64,000 nucleotides of DNA from Zavarzinia aquatilis (GTDB lineage: Bacteria; Pseudomonadota; Alphaproteobacteria; Zavarziniales; Zavarziniaceae): contig NZ_QGLE01000002.1 of NCBI RefSeq assembly GCF_003173035.1, positions 372,001-436,000 of the forward strand. The letters are read 5' to 3'. Positions 56,863-64,000 of the stretch are shown piece by piece. The notes beneath the pieces were generated by a model, which worked only from the letters and a program-made list of their open reading frames with translations, was not told the DNA's origin and searched no databases. Made by a program: the position numbers and the translations under genes. The number at the start of each line of letters is the position of its first letter. The stretch's first letter is position 1.

Positions 56863-58950
56863 TCACAGACAGGACAACAGGTAATTGCCGGTCGGGCTGA
56901 CCGTGGCCGCCGTGCCCGGGTAGACGACCAGGGTGGTGGTCGCCTCCTCGACGATGGCGGGGCCTTCGATCCGGTGCCCGGGGGCGAGGTCGGCACCGCG
57001 ATGGATCGGTGTTTCGACCGCGCCCTGACCGAAGAAACAGCGCCGCGTGGCAGCGACGGGCGGGGCGCCGTTGGCGACCGCGAGCCGCCGACGGCCCGCC
57101 TCCGTCGGCAGGGCGACACGCAGCCGGGCCTTCCAGTTGACGAATTCCACGGGACTGCCCGGATCGCGCACGGCGAAGACCCGCTCGTGCACACGGTGAA
57201 ATGTCCCGACGAGCGCCGCGACGTCGCCAGCCGCCAGCGGCCGGGGATCGTCGATCGGCGTGTCGAGCTGCCAGACCTGCCCGAGATAGCGGGCCTCGGC
57301 GATGAAGGCGATTTCCGCCCGCGTCGCCGCTTCGGCCCCCAGCGTGGACAGGAAGGCGCGCAGCCGCCCGGCCAGATCGTCCAGCACCGCCGTCACCCGT
57401 GCCGCCTCGAAGGCGGCCGAGGAGGTGATCAGGGTCGCGGTTTCTTCCTTCACGATGTCCGCGAACTGCATCCCGGCGGCCGACAGGGCGGAAGCGGCCT
57501 TGGGCAGGACCACTTTCTCGCACCCCAGCTCCCGGGCGATGGGCATGATGTTGATGCCGGCGGCGCCGCCCCCGGCGACAATCGTGCTCTCGCGCGGGTT
57601 CACCCCCTCGGCGATGGTGATTTCATGGATCGCCTTGATCATCAGTTCGTTGGCGATGCTGATCATGCCCCAGGCGGTTTCCTCGATACCGCGGCCCATG
57701 CGACCCGCCAGGGGCGCGATCGCGTTCCGCGCGGCCTCGACATCGAGGGTCATGCGGCCGCCGAGGAAGGCGTCCGGATTGAAATAACCGAGCACGCAGG
57801 CGGCATCGGAAATCGTCGGCTCGGTCCCACCGCGGCCATAGCAGGCGGGCCCCGGCTCGGAGCCTGCGCTCTGCGGCCCGACGCGCAACATGCCGCCGTC
57901 GTCGAGCCAGCCGATGGAACCGCCGCCGGCCCCGATCGAGCGGATGTCGACCGAGGAAATGCCAAGCAGGTGGCCGGTCCAGGCCGGACCCAGCCAGGTA
58001 TCGCGGCTATAGGTCAATTCGCCATCACGCACCAGGCCGACGTCGAAGGTGGTCCCGCCTGTGTCGCAGACGATGGCGTTGTCGCCCAGCCCCTCGATCG
58101 CGCTGAAGGTCGCGGCGGCGACGGGCGCCATGGCGGGGCCGGATTTGACCGTGTGGATTGGGGCGGCGATCAGCTCCTCGATCAGCATGACGCCGCCGAC
58201 CGTGGTCGAGACCAGGATGTCGTTTTCGTAACCGCTGGCGCGCAGATCCTGTTCGAGCCCGCGCAGGTGCTCCTGCATCAGGGGCTTCAGCGAGGCGTCG
58301 ATCGCGGTCGCCGAGGCGCGGCGATACTCGCGCACCACCGGCAGCAGCCGGTGCGACAGCGTATAGGGCACGCCCGGCAGCAACTCGTCGAGCAGCTGGC
58401 CCATGCGGGTCTCGTTGGCGGCATCGGCGATCGACCACAGGAAGCAGACGGCGACCGCCGCGTAGCCTCCGGCGGCGATCTCGCCGATCACCCGGCGCGC
58501 ATCCGCCTCGTCGAGAGGCGTGGGGCGGGTGCCATCGGCCAGCGTCCGCTCGCTCACCTCGAACGTGTGACGCCGGGGGATATAGGGCGCGGGAAAATCC
58601 TGCGAAAAATCGTGGGCATTGGCCCGCCCGCCTTCGCGCAGCACCAGAATGTCGGGAAAGCCCCGGGTGACGAGCAGCGCCGTGCGGGCGGTCTTGCCCG
58701 TCACCGTCGCATTGGTCGCCCGCGTGGTGCCATAGGTGAAGAGGGTCGTTTGCGCCAGCAATTCGCCGAGCGACAGGCCGATCTCGGCAGCGGCGACACT
58801 CAGGGCTTCCCTCATGCCGTTGAAGATGCGGGCGTGGGTGGTCAGCGCCTTGCCGATGGTCATGCGGCCGTCGCTGCCGGTCACCAGCACATCGGTGAAG
58901 GTGCCGCCGGTGTCGACCGAGATGCGGAAGCGGAGCGCGGTATCGGTCAT
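56863..58950 (-). CDS. hyuA: Hydantoinase A/oxoprolinase-family protein
   Basis: A 695-residue HyuA-type ATP-binding subunit (MTDTALRFRISVDTGGTFTDVLV, FTYGTTRATNATV, NAIVCDTGGTTFDVGLV, SIGAGGGSIGWLDDGGMLRVGP). It has the ASKHA-like actin fold of this family. It works with hyuB. ATG 58950 overlaps the aminotransferase stop by four bases. The start codon choice is supported by the conserved RISVDTGGTFTDV beginning near residue 9. Confidence 0.92.
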   Translation of the reverse strand: MTDTALRFRISVDTGGTFTDVLVTGSDGRMTIGKALTTHARIFNGMREALSVAAAEIGLSLGELLAQTTLFTYGTTRATNATVTGKTARTALLVTRGFPDILVLREGGRANAHDFSQDFPAPYIPRRHTFEVSERTLADGTRPTPLDEADARRVIGEIAAGGYAAVAVCFLWSIADAANETRMGQLLDELLPGVPYTLSHRLLPVVREYRRASATAIDASLKPLMQEHLRGLEQDLRASGYENDILVSTTVGGVMLIEELIAAPIHTVKSGPAMAPVAAATFSAIEGLGDNAIVCDTGGTTFDVGLVRDGELTYSRDTWLGPAWTGHLLGISSVDIRSIGAGGGSIGWLDDGGMLRVGPQSAGSEPGPACYGRGGTEPTISDAACVLGYFNPDAFLGGRMTLDVEAARNAIAPLAGRMGRGIEETAWGMISIANELMIKAIHEITIAEGVNPRESTIVAGGGAAGINIMPIARELGCEKVVLPKAASALSAAGMQFADIVKEETATLITSSAAFEAARVTAVLDDLAGRLRAFLSTLGAEAATRAEIAFIAEARYLGQVWQLDTPIDDPRPLAAGDVAALVGTFHRVHERVFAVRDPGSPVEFVNWKARLRVALPTEAGRRRLAVANGAPPVAATRRCFFGQGAVETPIHRGADLAPGHRIEGPAIVEEATTTLVVYPGTAATVSPTGNYLLSCL

Positions 58951-60233
58951 CGGGTCGCCTCCAGTCCGAAATCGAGGGCATCGAACAGGCGATCGAGTTC
59001 CGCGTCGGAGACGATCAGGGCCGGCGCCAGGAACAGGGACGTCTGTTCGCCACTGGTGCCGATCAAGGCCCCGGCCTCGGCCGCCCGGTCGGAAACGCGG
59101 GTTGCCACCGGGATATCGGCGCTGTCGCCGCGCCATTGGCGCCAGTCCGGCCCTTCCAGCTCGATCGTCCAGTGCAGACCGCGGCCGTCGATCCGCGTGA
59201 TGGCCGGATGGCGCGCGGCCAGAGTCGCCATCCGCGCGGCGATACGCGCCTCGAGCACCCGCACCCGGTCGAGCAGACCATCGCGCACGAGCACGCGGAG
59301 GTAGGCGCGGGTCGCGGCGATCATCAGGGGATGGGCGCGGAAGGTGCTGTAACTCTGCCAGGTGCAGCCGGCCAGTTCGGCCATCATGTCCTTCGACAGG
59401 ACCACGGCGCCGCAGGGCATGGCGCCGCCGGCCAGCGGCTTGCCCAGGGTCACCATGTCCGGCCGGCTGTCACCGCCCTGAAAGGCGAACCAGCGCCCGC
59501 TGCGGCCAAGCCCGGTCACCACCTCGTCGGCGATCCACAGCGCGCCGGCCGCGCGCGCCGCCGCCGCCGCCCGGTCCTGGTAATCGGCGTCGTGATAGAT
59601 GCCGCCCTGGGTGTAATCGAGGATCAGGGCCGCGCAGCCCGCCAGCCTGTCCCCGGCATCGGCCAGCAGGCTGGCCGCGGGGCGAAGGTCGGCGCCCCGT
59701 CCCGCCCGCGCGCCTTCGGGCGCCGGCAATCGCCGGACATCGAAGGGGATCGGCGCCGGCCGGATGCCACCCGACAGGCGGGACAGGCCGCCATGCCATT
59801 GCGGCTGGGTGGTGACGGCACGCGACAGGCCGGTGAGGCCGTGATAGGCGCGTTCGCGCGTCGCCAGCGGCGTTCGCCCGGTGATGGCCTGGGCAAGCGA
59901 CAGCGCCTGATCGTTCGCCTCGCTGCCCGAGAGGAAGAAGCGCACCGCGCCGACCCAGCCGTGTTCACCGGCGAAGGCGAGGTCGATCAGCTCTTCCGCC
60001 GCCGCCTCGCGCTCCCGCCAGTCCCAGCCTTCGCTGATCACCGGGGCGATCTCCAGCGTCTTGCGCAGGGCTTCCAGCATGTCGGGGTGACGATGGCCGA
60101 GCGGGCCGCCGGTGCTGCTGCCGTCGATCAGGCGGCGACCGTCGGAGAAGGTGAAATAGACCCCCTCGCCGCCGACGATCTGCGGGGCATCCCCGCTTTC
60201 GACATTCAATCCGGTGCGCAGCAGACGCTTCAT
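58947..60233 (-). CDS. Class III aminotransferase (glutamate-1-semialdehyde/omega type)
   Basis: A 428-residue PLP enzyme: FFLSGSEANDQALSLAQAITGR, IADEVVTGLGRSGRWFAFQGG and VTLGKPLAGGAMPCGAVV, where the Lys in GKPLAGG is the Schiff-base residue. It begins the operon and probably removes the amino group of the product or substrate of the hydantoinase branch. ATG 60233. Immediately upstream is the 28-bp palindrome and the divergent GntR gene. Confidence 0.92.
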   Translation of the reverse strand: MKRLLRTGLNVESGDAPQIVGGEGVYFTFSDGRRLIDGSSTGGPLGHRHPDMLEALRKTLEIAPVISEGWDWREREAAAEELIDLAFAGEHGWVGAVRFFLSGSEANDQALSLAQAITGRTPLATRERAYHGLTGLSRAVTTQPQWHGGLSRLSGGIRPAPIPFDVRRLPAPEGARAGRGADLRPAASLLADAGDRLAGCAALILDYTQGGIYHDADYQDRAAAAARAAGALWIADEVVTGLGRSGRWFAFQGGDSRPDMVTLGKPLAGGAMPCGAVVLSKDMMAELAGCTWQSYSTFRAHPLMIAATRAYLRVLVRDGLLDRVRVLEARIAARMATLAARHPAITRIDGRGLHWTIELEGPDWRQWRGDSADIPVATRVSDRAAEAGALIGTSGEQTSLFLAPALIVSDAELDRLFDALDFGLEATR

Positions 60234-60277
60234 CAGACGAGGCCTCGGTTCATTGATGCCTCGCAGCATAGTATCGA

Positions 60278-60305
60278 GTCTGTCGCCTGTCGACAGGCGA
60301 CAGAC
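60278..60305. promoter_or_regulatory. 28-bp perfect palindrome, candidate GntR operator
   Basis: A perfect dyad with centre between 60291 and 60292: each arm is GTCTGTCGCCTGTC (60278-60291) and its complement (60292-60305). It contains TCGACA-type half-sites; a further half-site TCGACA is at 60311-60316. It lies in the 195-bp divergent region between the aminotransferase start (60233) and the GntR start (60429), the expected place for autoregulation. Confidence 0.8.
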
Positions 60306-60428
60306 GGTGGTCGACAAATTTATTTCCCTGTGTATGATCCTGCCATCGGACTTGGACGCCCCCCTGCGCCGCGGGCATGATGCCCGGGGCGCCGAACGGG
60401 GCGGACCCGCGTCGAGGGGAGTCGTTCT

Positions 60429-61154
60429 ATGCAGCAGGCCGTGGTTCCGGACGAAGAGGTGTCGGTGGCGCCCCTGTCCACCGCCCGCCTGGCCGATCAG
60501 GCCTACGAGCAACTGCGGGAGATGATCGTCTCCGGCCGCTTCGCCATGGGCACCCGCCTGATCGAGGTGCAGCTGGCCAAGAATTTCGGCATCAGCCGCG
60601 CCCCCGTGCGTGAGGCGATGCGCCGCCTGGTCGAGGACGGGCTGGTCGACGAACGCCCCCGGGTCGGTTACACGGTCGCTGAATTCGATGCCGCGGCGGT
60701 GATTGATCTCTACAATGTGCGCCTGTCCCTCGAGGCGACCTCGATCCGGCTGGCGACGCGACGGGGCATGGCGACGGCGCCCCTGCGCGATCTGATCGAC
60801 CGCATGGCGGCGGCGGCCCGGGCTGGCGAACAGGCCCGCGTCTCGCGCTATGAACTCGATTTCCACGCCGAAATCTGCCGGGCCAGCGGCAATGCCCTGA
60901 TCGCCCACCTGTTCCATACGCTGGAGGGCCGGCTGCTGATGGCGATCGCCCTCGACAACGAGGGCCAGGCCGATCTGCAGGCGATCGCCACCGAGCACAC
61001 CCCGCTGATCGCCGCGATCGAATCCGGCGACGAGCAGGCGGCTGCAGCGACGATGACCGGCCACATCCTGTCCACCGTGAAGCCCCTGATCCTGCGCCTC
61101 GGCGGCGATCCGGGGCAATTGCTCGTTCCCCTCGATCATTCGGAACCCGCCTGA
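60429..61154 (+). CDS. GntR-family transcriptional regulator (FadR/FCD type)
   Basis: A 241-residue regulator: winged helix-turn-helix (about 20-85: AYEQLREMIVSGRFAMGTRL, FGISRAPVREAMRRL) and an all-helical FCD ligand-binding domain (RLSLEATSIRLATRRG; DFHAEICRASGNALIAHLF) with metal-binding-type His/Asp residues. It probably represses the operon to its left through the 28-bp palindrome. It is followed by ridA with a one-base stop/start overlap (TGATG). Confidence 0.93.
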   Translation: MQQAVVPDEEVSVAPLSTARLADQAYEQLREMIVSGRFAMGTRLIEVQLAKNFGISRAPVREAMRRLVEDGLVDERPRVGYTVAEFDAAAVIDLYNVRLSLEATSIRLATRRGMATAPLRDLIDRMAAAARAGEQARVSRYELDFHAEICRASGNALIAHLFHTLEGRLLMAIALDNEGQADLQAIATEHTPLIAAIESGDEQAAAATMTGHILSTVKPLILRLGGDPGQLLVPLDHSEPA

Positions 61155-61555
61155 TGCCCGGACTCGATTTCGTGAACCCCGCCAGCCTGCCCGCGCCGGT
61201 CGGCCCCTATAGCCATGTCGTGCGCATCCCGCCCGGTTTCGAGCAGATCCATGTCTCGGGCCAGGTCGGCACGGCGTCCGACGGCAGCCTGCCCCCCGAT
61301 ATCGAAGGTCAGGCGGAAAATTGCTGGCGCAACCTGGAAGCTGCCCTCGCCGCGGCCGGCATGGAAGTCGGCGATCTGGTGAAGACCACCGTCTATCTGG
61401 TCGACGAGGGCGATCTCGCCGCCTATGGCAAGGTGCGGGCGCGCCACCTGGGCGCCGCCCGGCCCGCCTCCACCCTGATCATCGCCAAGGCGCTGGTCCG
61501 TCCCGACTGGAAGGTCGAGATCGAGGCGGTGGCGGCCAGGCCCCCCGCCCCCTGA
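61154..61555 (+). CDS. RidA-family enamine/imine deaminase
   Basis: A 133-residue RidA/YjgF-type protein: PVGPYSHVVR, HVSGQVGTASDGSLP, EGQAENCWRNLEAALAAAGM and the C-terminal PDWKVEIEAVA. The family hydrolyses reactive 2-aminoacrylate-type enamines, which PLP enzymes release; that fits the divergent aminotransferase operon. Convergent with the BKACE gene. Confidence 0.92.
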   Translation: MPGLDFVNPASLPAPVGPYSHVVRIPPGFEQIHVSGQVGTASDGSLPPDIEGQAENCWRNLEAALAAAGMEVGDLVKTTVYLVDEGDLAAYGKVRARHLGAARPASTLIIAKALVRPDWKVEIEAVAARPPAP

Positions 61556-61605
61556 CGAACGGAAGCCGTCGCGGCGGGGTCTCGTCAGCATCCCCGCCAT
61601 CATGG

Positions 61606-62472
61606 TCAGGCCGCGATGTTGAGCAGGCCGCGGGCGGCCGCCGGGGTCATCGGCGGGCGCTGGGCCAGGGCACAAAGGTCGGCCGCCCGGCCCACCAGTT
61701 CCGCGTTGTCGCGGACCGGACGGCGAACGGCGAAATGGATCGTGTCTTCGATCCCGACACGCAGGTTGCCCCCGGCCGAGAGCGCGGCCAGCATCACCGG
61801 CAGGGACGCCTTGCCGATCCCCGTCGCGGACCAGGATGTAACCTGCGGCGGCAGGGCCTGCAGCGCGGCCGCCAGCGTGGCCAGATCGCCCGGCATCCCG
61901 CCCGGCACGCCCATCACGAAATCGCAATGCACGCGTCCCCCATGGGGCAGGCCCTTCTCGTCGAGCAGCCGGCGCAGGTTCGCCAGATGACCCAGGTCGA
62001 AGATTTCATATTCCGGCACGATGGCGAGATCGCGCGCCCGCTGGTGCAGGGCGACGATGAAGGGCCAGGGATTGAGGAAGACCCCTTCGCCGAAATTGAC
62101 CGTGCCCATCGAGATCGAACAGGAGTCGGGCCGGACGTCGAGCACGCGCAAGCGGTCGGCGTAACCATCTTCGATACTGCCGCCGGTCGAGAGCTGGACA
62201 ATCAGCCCGGTGCGCCGCCGCAGTGCCGCGACCGCCGCCCCCAGCAGCGCCGGATCGAGGCTGGGCCGCCCCGCGCCATCGCGGACATGGACATGGATCA
62301 TGGCCGCGCCCGCCGCTTCGCAGCTTTCACCGGCCGCGACAAGCGCGTCGAGGCTGGCCGGCAGGGCAGGAACGGCAGCGGCGTCCAGTTCCGCCCCCGT
62401 GGGCGCGACGGTGATCATGGTGCCCGGAGGCCTGGGCGCCCCATTGAAAGACTGCGGCATTTCCCCGTTCAT
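61606..62472 (-). CDS. BKACE family protein, 3-keto-5-aminohexanoate cleavage-type
   Basis: A 288-residue protein of the BKACE/DUF849 family: APTGAELDAAAVPALP, AAMIHVHVRDGAGRPSLDP (zinc ligands HVH), QLSTGGSIEDGYADRL, VMGVPGGMPGDLATL, NLRVGIEDTIHF. The family condenses beta-keto acids with acetyl-CoA, giving acetoacetate; in lysine fermentation Kce cleaves 3-keto-5-aminohexanoate. Substrate cannot be fixed from sequence alone, but the diaminohexanoate dehydrogenase-like gene downstream of the LysR gene supports the kce assignment. ATG 62472. Confidence 0.85.
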   Translation of the reverse strand: MNGEMPQSFNGAPRPPGTMITVAPTGAELDAAAVPALPASLDALVAAGESCEAAGAAMIHVHVRDGAGRPSLDPALLGAAVAALRRRTGLIVQLSTGGSIEDGYADRLRVLDVRPDSCSISMGTVNFGEGVFLNPWPFIVALHQRARDLAIVPEYEIFDLGHLANLRRLLDEKGLPHGGRVHCDFVMGVPGGMPGDLATLAAALQALPPQVTSWSATGIGKASLPVMLAALSAGGNLRVGIEDTIHFAVRRPVRDNAELVGRAADLCALAQRPPMTPAAARGLLNIAA

Positions 62473-62516
62473 TATAGGCTCTTTCGATAATCGAGGGCGA
62501 CGGAGTCGGGAATACG

Positions 62517-63452
62517 GTGGACAAGCTGAACTGGAACCTGCTGCGGACTTTCGTCGCCATCGTCGAAAGCGGCGGCCTGTCCAAGGCCGCGACGCGGCTG
62601 CGCCGCAGCCAGCCGACCATCAGCACCGCCCTGAAGCAGCTCGAGGATCAGGTCGGCCACCGCCTGATCCGGCGCGGCGGCACGGTGTTCGAGGTCACGG
62701 CCGAGGGGATGGAGCTGTTTCGCGAATGCCGCGAGATCCTGTCGCGCATCGACCGCCTGAACGAGCGGATGGACGATGCCGGCCGGCTGGTCGCCGGCAC
62801 CGTGAAGCTGCAACTGGCGAGCGGCATCGTCGCGCCCTTCTTCGATGCCTTCGTGACCGGCTTCCACCGCCGCTACCCGGGGGTGGATTTCGAGATGACG
62901 GTCGCCCCCAGCGTCGATATCCAGGAGGCGGTCGCCCGGGGCGACGCCACGGCCGGCATCTGTCTCAGCTTCAAGGAGCGGGACGATCTCGCCTATCGCC
63001 CCTTCACGCGGGAGCATTTCGGCTTCTTCTGCGGGCGCGACCACCGCCTGTTCGGACGGGCGGATGTGACGGTCGAAGACCTGCGCGACGAAGCCTTCGT
63101 CTCGTTCCAGACCGACCGCTTCAACGATGCCCTGTGGCCGGTCGCGCATCTGCGCATGAAGCTCGGCTGCCGGGGCAGGATCGCCGGCGTCTCGCCCTAT
63201 CTCGAGACCATCCGGCGCATGGCGATCGCCGGCCTCGGCATCGCGCCCTTTCCCGTTCATGCCATGACGGGCGACGTCCGCCTCGGCCTGCTCCGGCAAT
63301 TGCCGCCCTACGAGGGCCTGCCGGCGATCGACCATTTCCTGGTGACCCATCCGGGGCGCAGGCCGACAAGGGTGGAAGCCGTCTTTCTCGACGAACTCGA
63401 CGCCGAATTGCTGCGCCTGCCGCTCGCCCTCAGAACCTATCCGCAGGACTGA
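62517..63452 (+). CDS. LysR-family transcriptional regulator
   Basis: A 311-residue LysR protein (GTG start, MDKLNWNLLRTFVAIVESGGLSKAATRL; RSQPTISTALKQLEDQVGHRLI) with the periplasmic-binding-like effector domain. It is divergent from the BKACE gene (44-bp gap) and convergent with the dehydrogenase fragment, so it probably controls one or both. Confidence 0.92.
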   Translation: MDKLNWNLLRTFVAIVESGGLSKAATRLRRSQPTISTALKQLEDQVGHRLIRRGGTVFEVTAEGMELFRECREILSRIDRLNERMDDAGRLVAGTVKLQLASGIVAPFFDAFVTGFHRRYPGVDFEMTVAPSVDIQEAVARGDATAGICLSFKERDDLAYRPFTREHFGFFCGRDHRLFGRADVTVEDLRDEAFVSFQTDRFNDALWPVAHLRMKLGCRGRIAGVSPYLETIRRMAIAGLGIAPFPVHAMTGDVRLGLLRQLPPYEGLPAIDHFLVTHPGRRPTRVEAVFLDELDAELLRLPLALRTYPQD

Positions 63453-63457
63453 TCCGC

Positions 63458-64000
63458 TCATGCCCCCGTCTCCGGAAAGCGACGGTGCATCAGGTCCAGC
63501 AGGGCGCCATGACGCCGGACGAGGTCGAAGGTCGCGTCGATCCAGCCTTCGGCATAGCCATTGCCGATCAACATGGTGACGTCCCGTCCCAGGCCTTCGG
63601 CGCCCAGGGCCGCCGCCTGGAACGAGGTCTGCATCCCGAAGAACAGAATGCGGCCTCGCTGGCGCGCGGACAGGATGCTGGCGCCCTCTGTCCCCGCGAC
63701 ATTGGTGGTGTTGACGACGAGATCGGCGAGGGCGCCGTCCGTCGCCGTGGCGACCGTCCGCCAGGTGCCGAGGGAATCGCGAAGGTCGGCGACGGCGACC
63801 GTGTCGGCGACGCCGAGGCCACGGACCTCGTCACATCCGGCCGGAGACTGGTCGAGCGCGATCACCCGCCCCCCGGGACCGACCCGATCCCGCGCGGCGA
63901 AGAGGGAAAGGACACCCGCCTTGCCCGCCGCGCCCAGCACGGCGACGGTCTCGCCCGGCCCCGCCTCGCGCAGGACCGTGGCGGGGGCCCCCGCGACATC
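63458..64000 (-). CDS. kdd: L-erythro-3,5-diaminohexanoate dehydrogenase-like protein (C-terminal part)
   Basis: An open frame that enters from the right edge; about 180 residues are visible (GDVAGAPATVLREAGPGETVAVLGAAGKAG then VIALDQSPAGCDEVRGLG, NTTNVAGTEGASILSARQRG, GNGYAEGWIDATFDLV). The Rossmann NAD segment VLGAAGKAGVLSLFAARD and the later stretches match my memory of the Kdd family of lysine fermentation. Its product is the substrate of Kce. The start is outside the window. Family assignment is by recall, not search. Confidence 0.65.
   Translation of the reverse strand, partial: DVAGAPATVLREAGPGETVAVLGAAGKAGVLSLFAARDRVGPGGRVIALDQSPAGCDEVRGLGVADTVAVADLRDSLGTWRTVATATDGALADLVVNTTNVAGTEGASILSARQRGRILFFGMQTSFQAAALGAEGLGRDVTMLIGNGYAEGWIDATFDLVRRHGALLDLMHRRFPETGA

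Overview
This window comes from a GC-rich, free-living-type alphaproteobacterium. The nif/fix gene order resembles Azospirillum and other Rhodospirillales, but that placement is inferred from gene content and order, not from a database search. The window is a chromosome-like mosaic dominated by nitrogen metabolism: assimilatory nitrate reduction on the left, a nearly complete molybdenum nitrogenase regulon in the centre, and an organic-nitrogen catabolic operon on the right. I saw no tRNA, rRNA, insertion sequence, CRISPR array or prophage.

Left (1-6.4 kb): a truncated methyltransferase-like gene, a small lipid-A-synthase N-domain membrane protein, pbpC, two small YdcH/DUF465 genes, ubiX, a TIGR02444-like gene and purEK. 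Positions 6.35-17.85 kb, all on the minus strand, hold the nitrate assimilation system. The regulators nasT-nasS come first, then a sigma54-type promoter, a leader RNA with two hexaloop hairpins of the ANTAR-target type, a leader terminator, and then nrtA-nrtB-nrtD-nirB-nirD-nasA-cobA. Transporter, NADH nitrite reductase, nitrate reductase and the siroheme methylase therefore lie in one transcription unit. Positions 17.9-20.9 kb carry an EF-hand lipoprotein, a Spy-like protein, a GlsB-like membrane protein, peptide deformylase and COQ9.

Centre (21-48.8 kb): nifA is followed by four NifA/sigma54 transcription units: nifB-fdxN-LRV/FeS-nifZ-nifT-SIR2; nifHDK-nifEN-nifX-DUF269-DUF683-fdxB-nifQ; iscA-type/nifU-nifS-nifV-cysE-nifW; and fixABCX followed by modD-mop-modABC. 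Each unit has a TGTCGG-N4-(C/A)(C/G/A)(G/A)ACA-type upstream activator site, a GG-N10-GC promoter, and (perfectly in three of four) an IHF consensus between them. Together they encode nitrogenase, cofactor assembly (Fe-S, Mo, homocitrate), electron supply through FixABCX and ferredoxins, and molybdate uptake. No draT/draG, nifL, nifF or nifM is seen in the window.

Right (48.9-64 kb): a heme-less PAS histidine kinase and a FixJ-type regulator follow modC. A seven-gene minus-strand operon (class III aminotransferase, hyuA-type, hyuB-type, and a four-gene polyamine/opine-type ABC transporter) is divergent from a GntR regulator and a RidA protein, with a 28-bp perfect palindrome between them. The window ends with a 3-keto-5-aminohexanoate cleavage (BKACE) protein, a divergent LysR regulator and the C-terminal part of a 3,5-diaminohexanoate dehydrogenase-like gene, which suggests beta-lysine-type catabolism.

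The two intergenic stretches above 300 bp are 15585-15996 (nasS terminator, sigma54 promoter, ANTAR leader, leader terminator) and 26875-27175 (SIR2 terminator, NifA sites, IHF site, nifH promoter). Both are fully described below.
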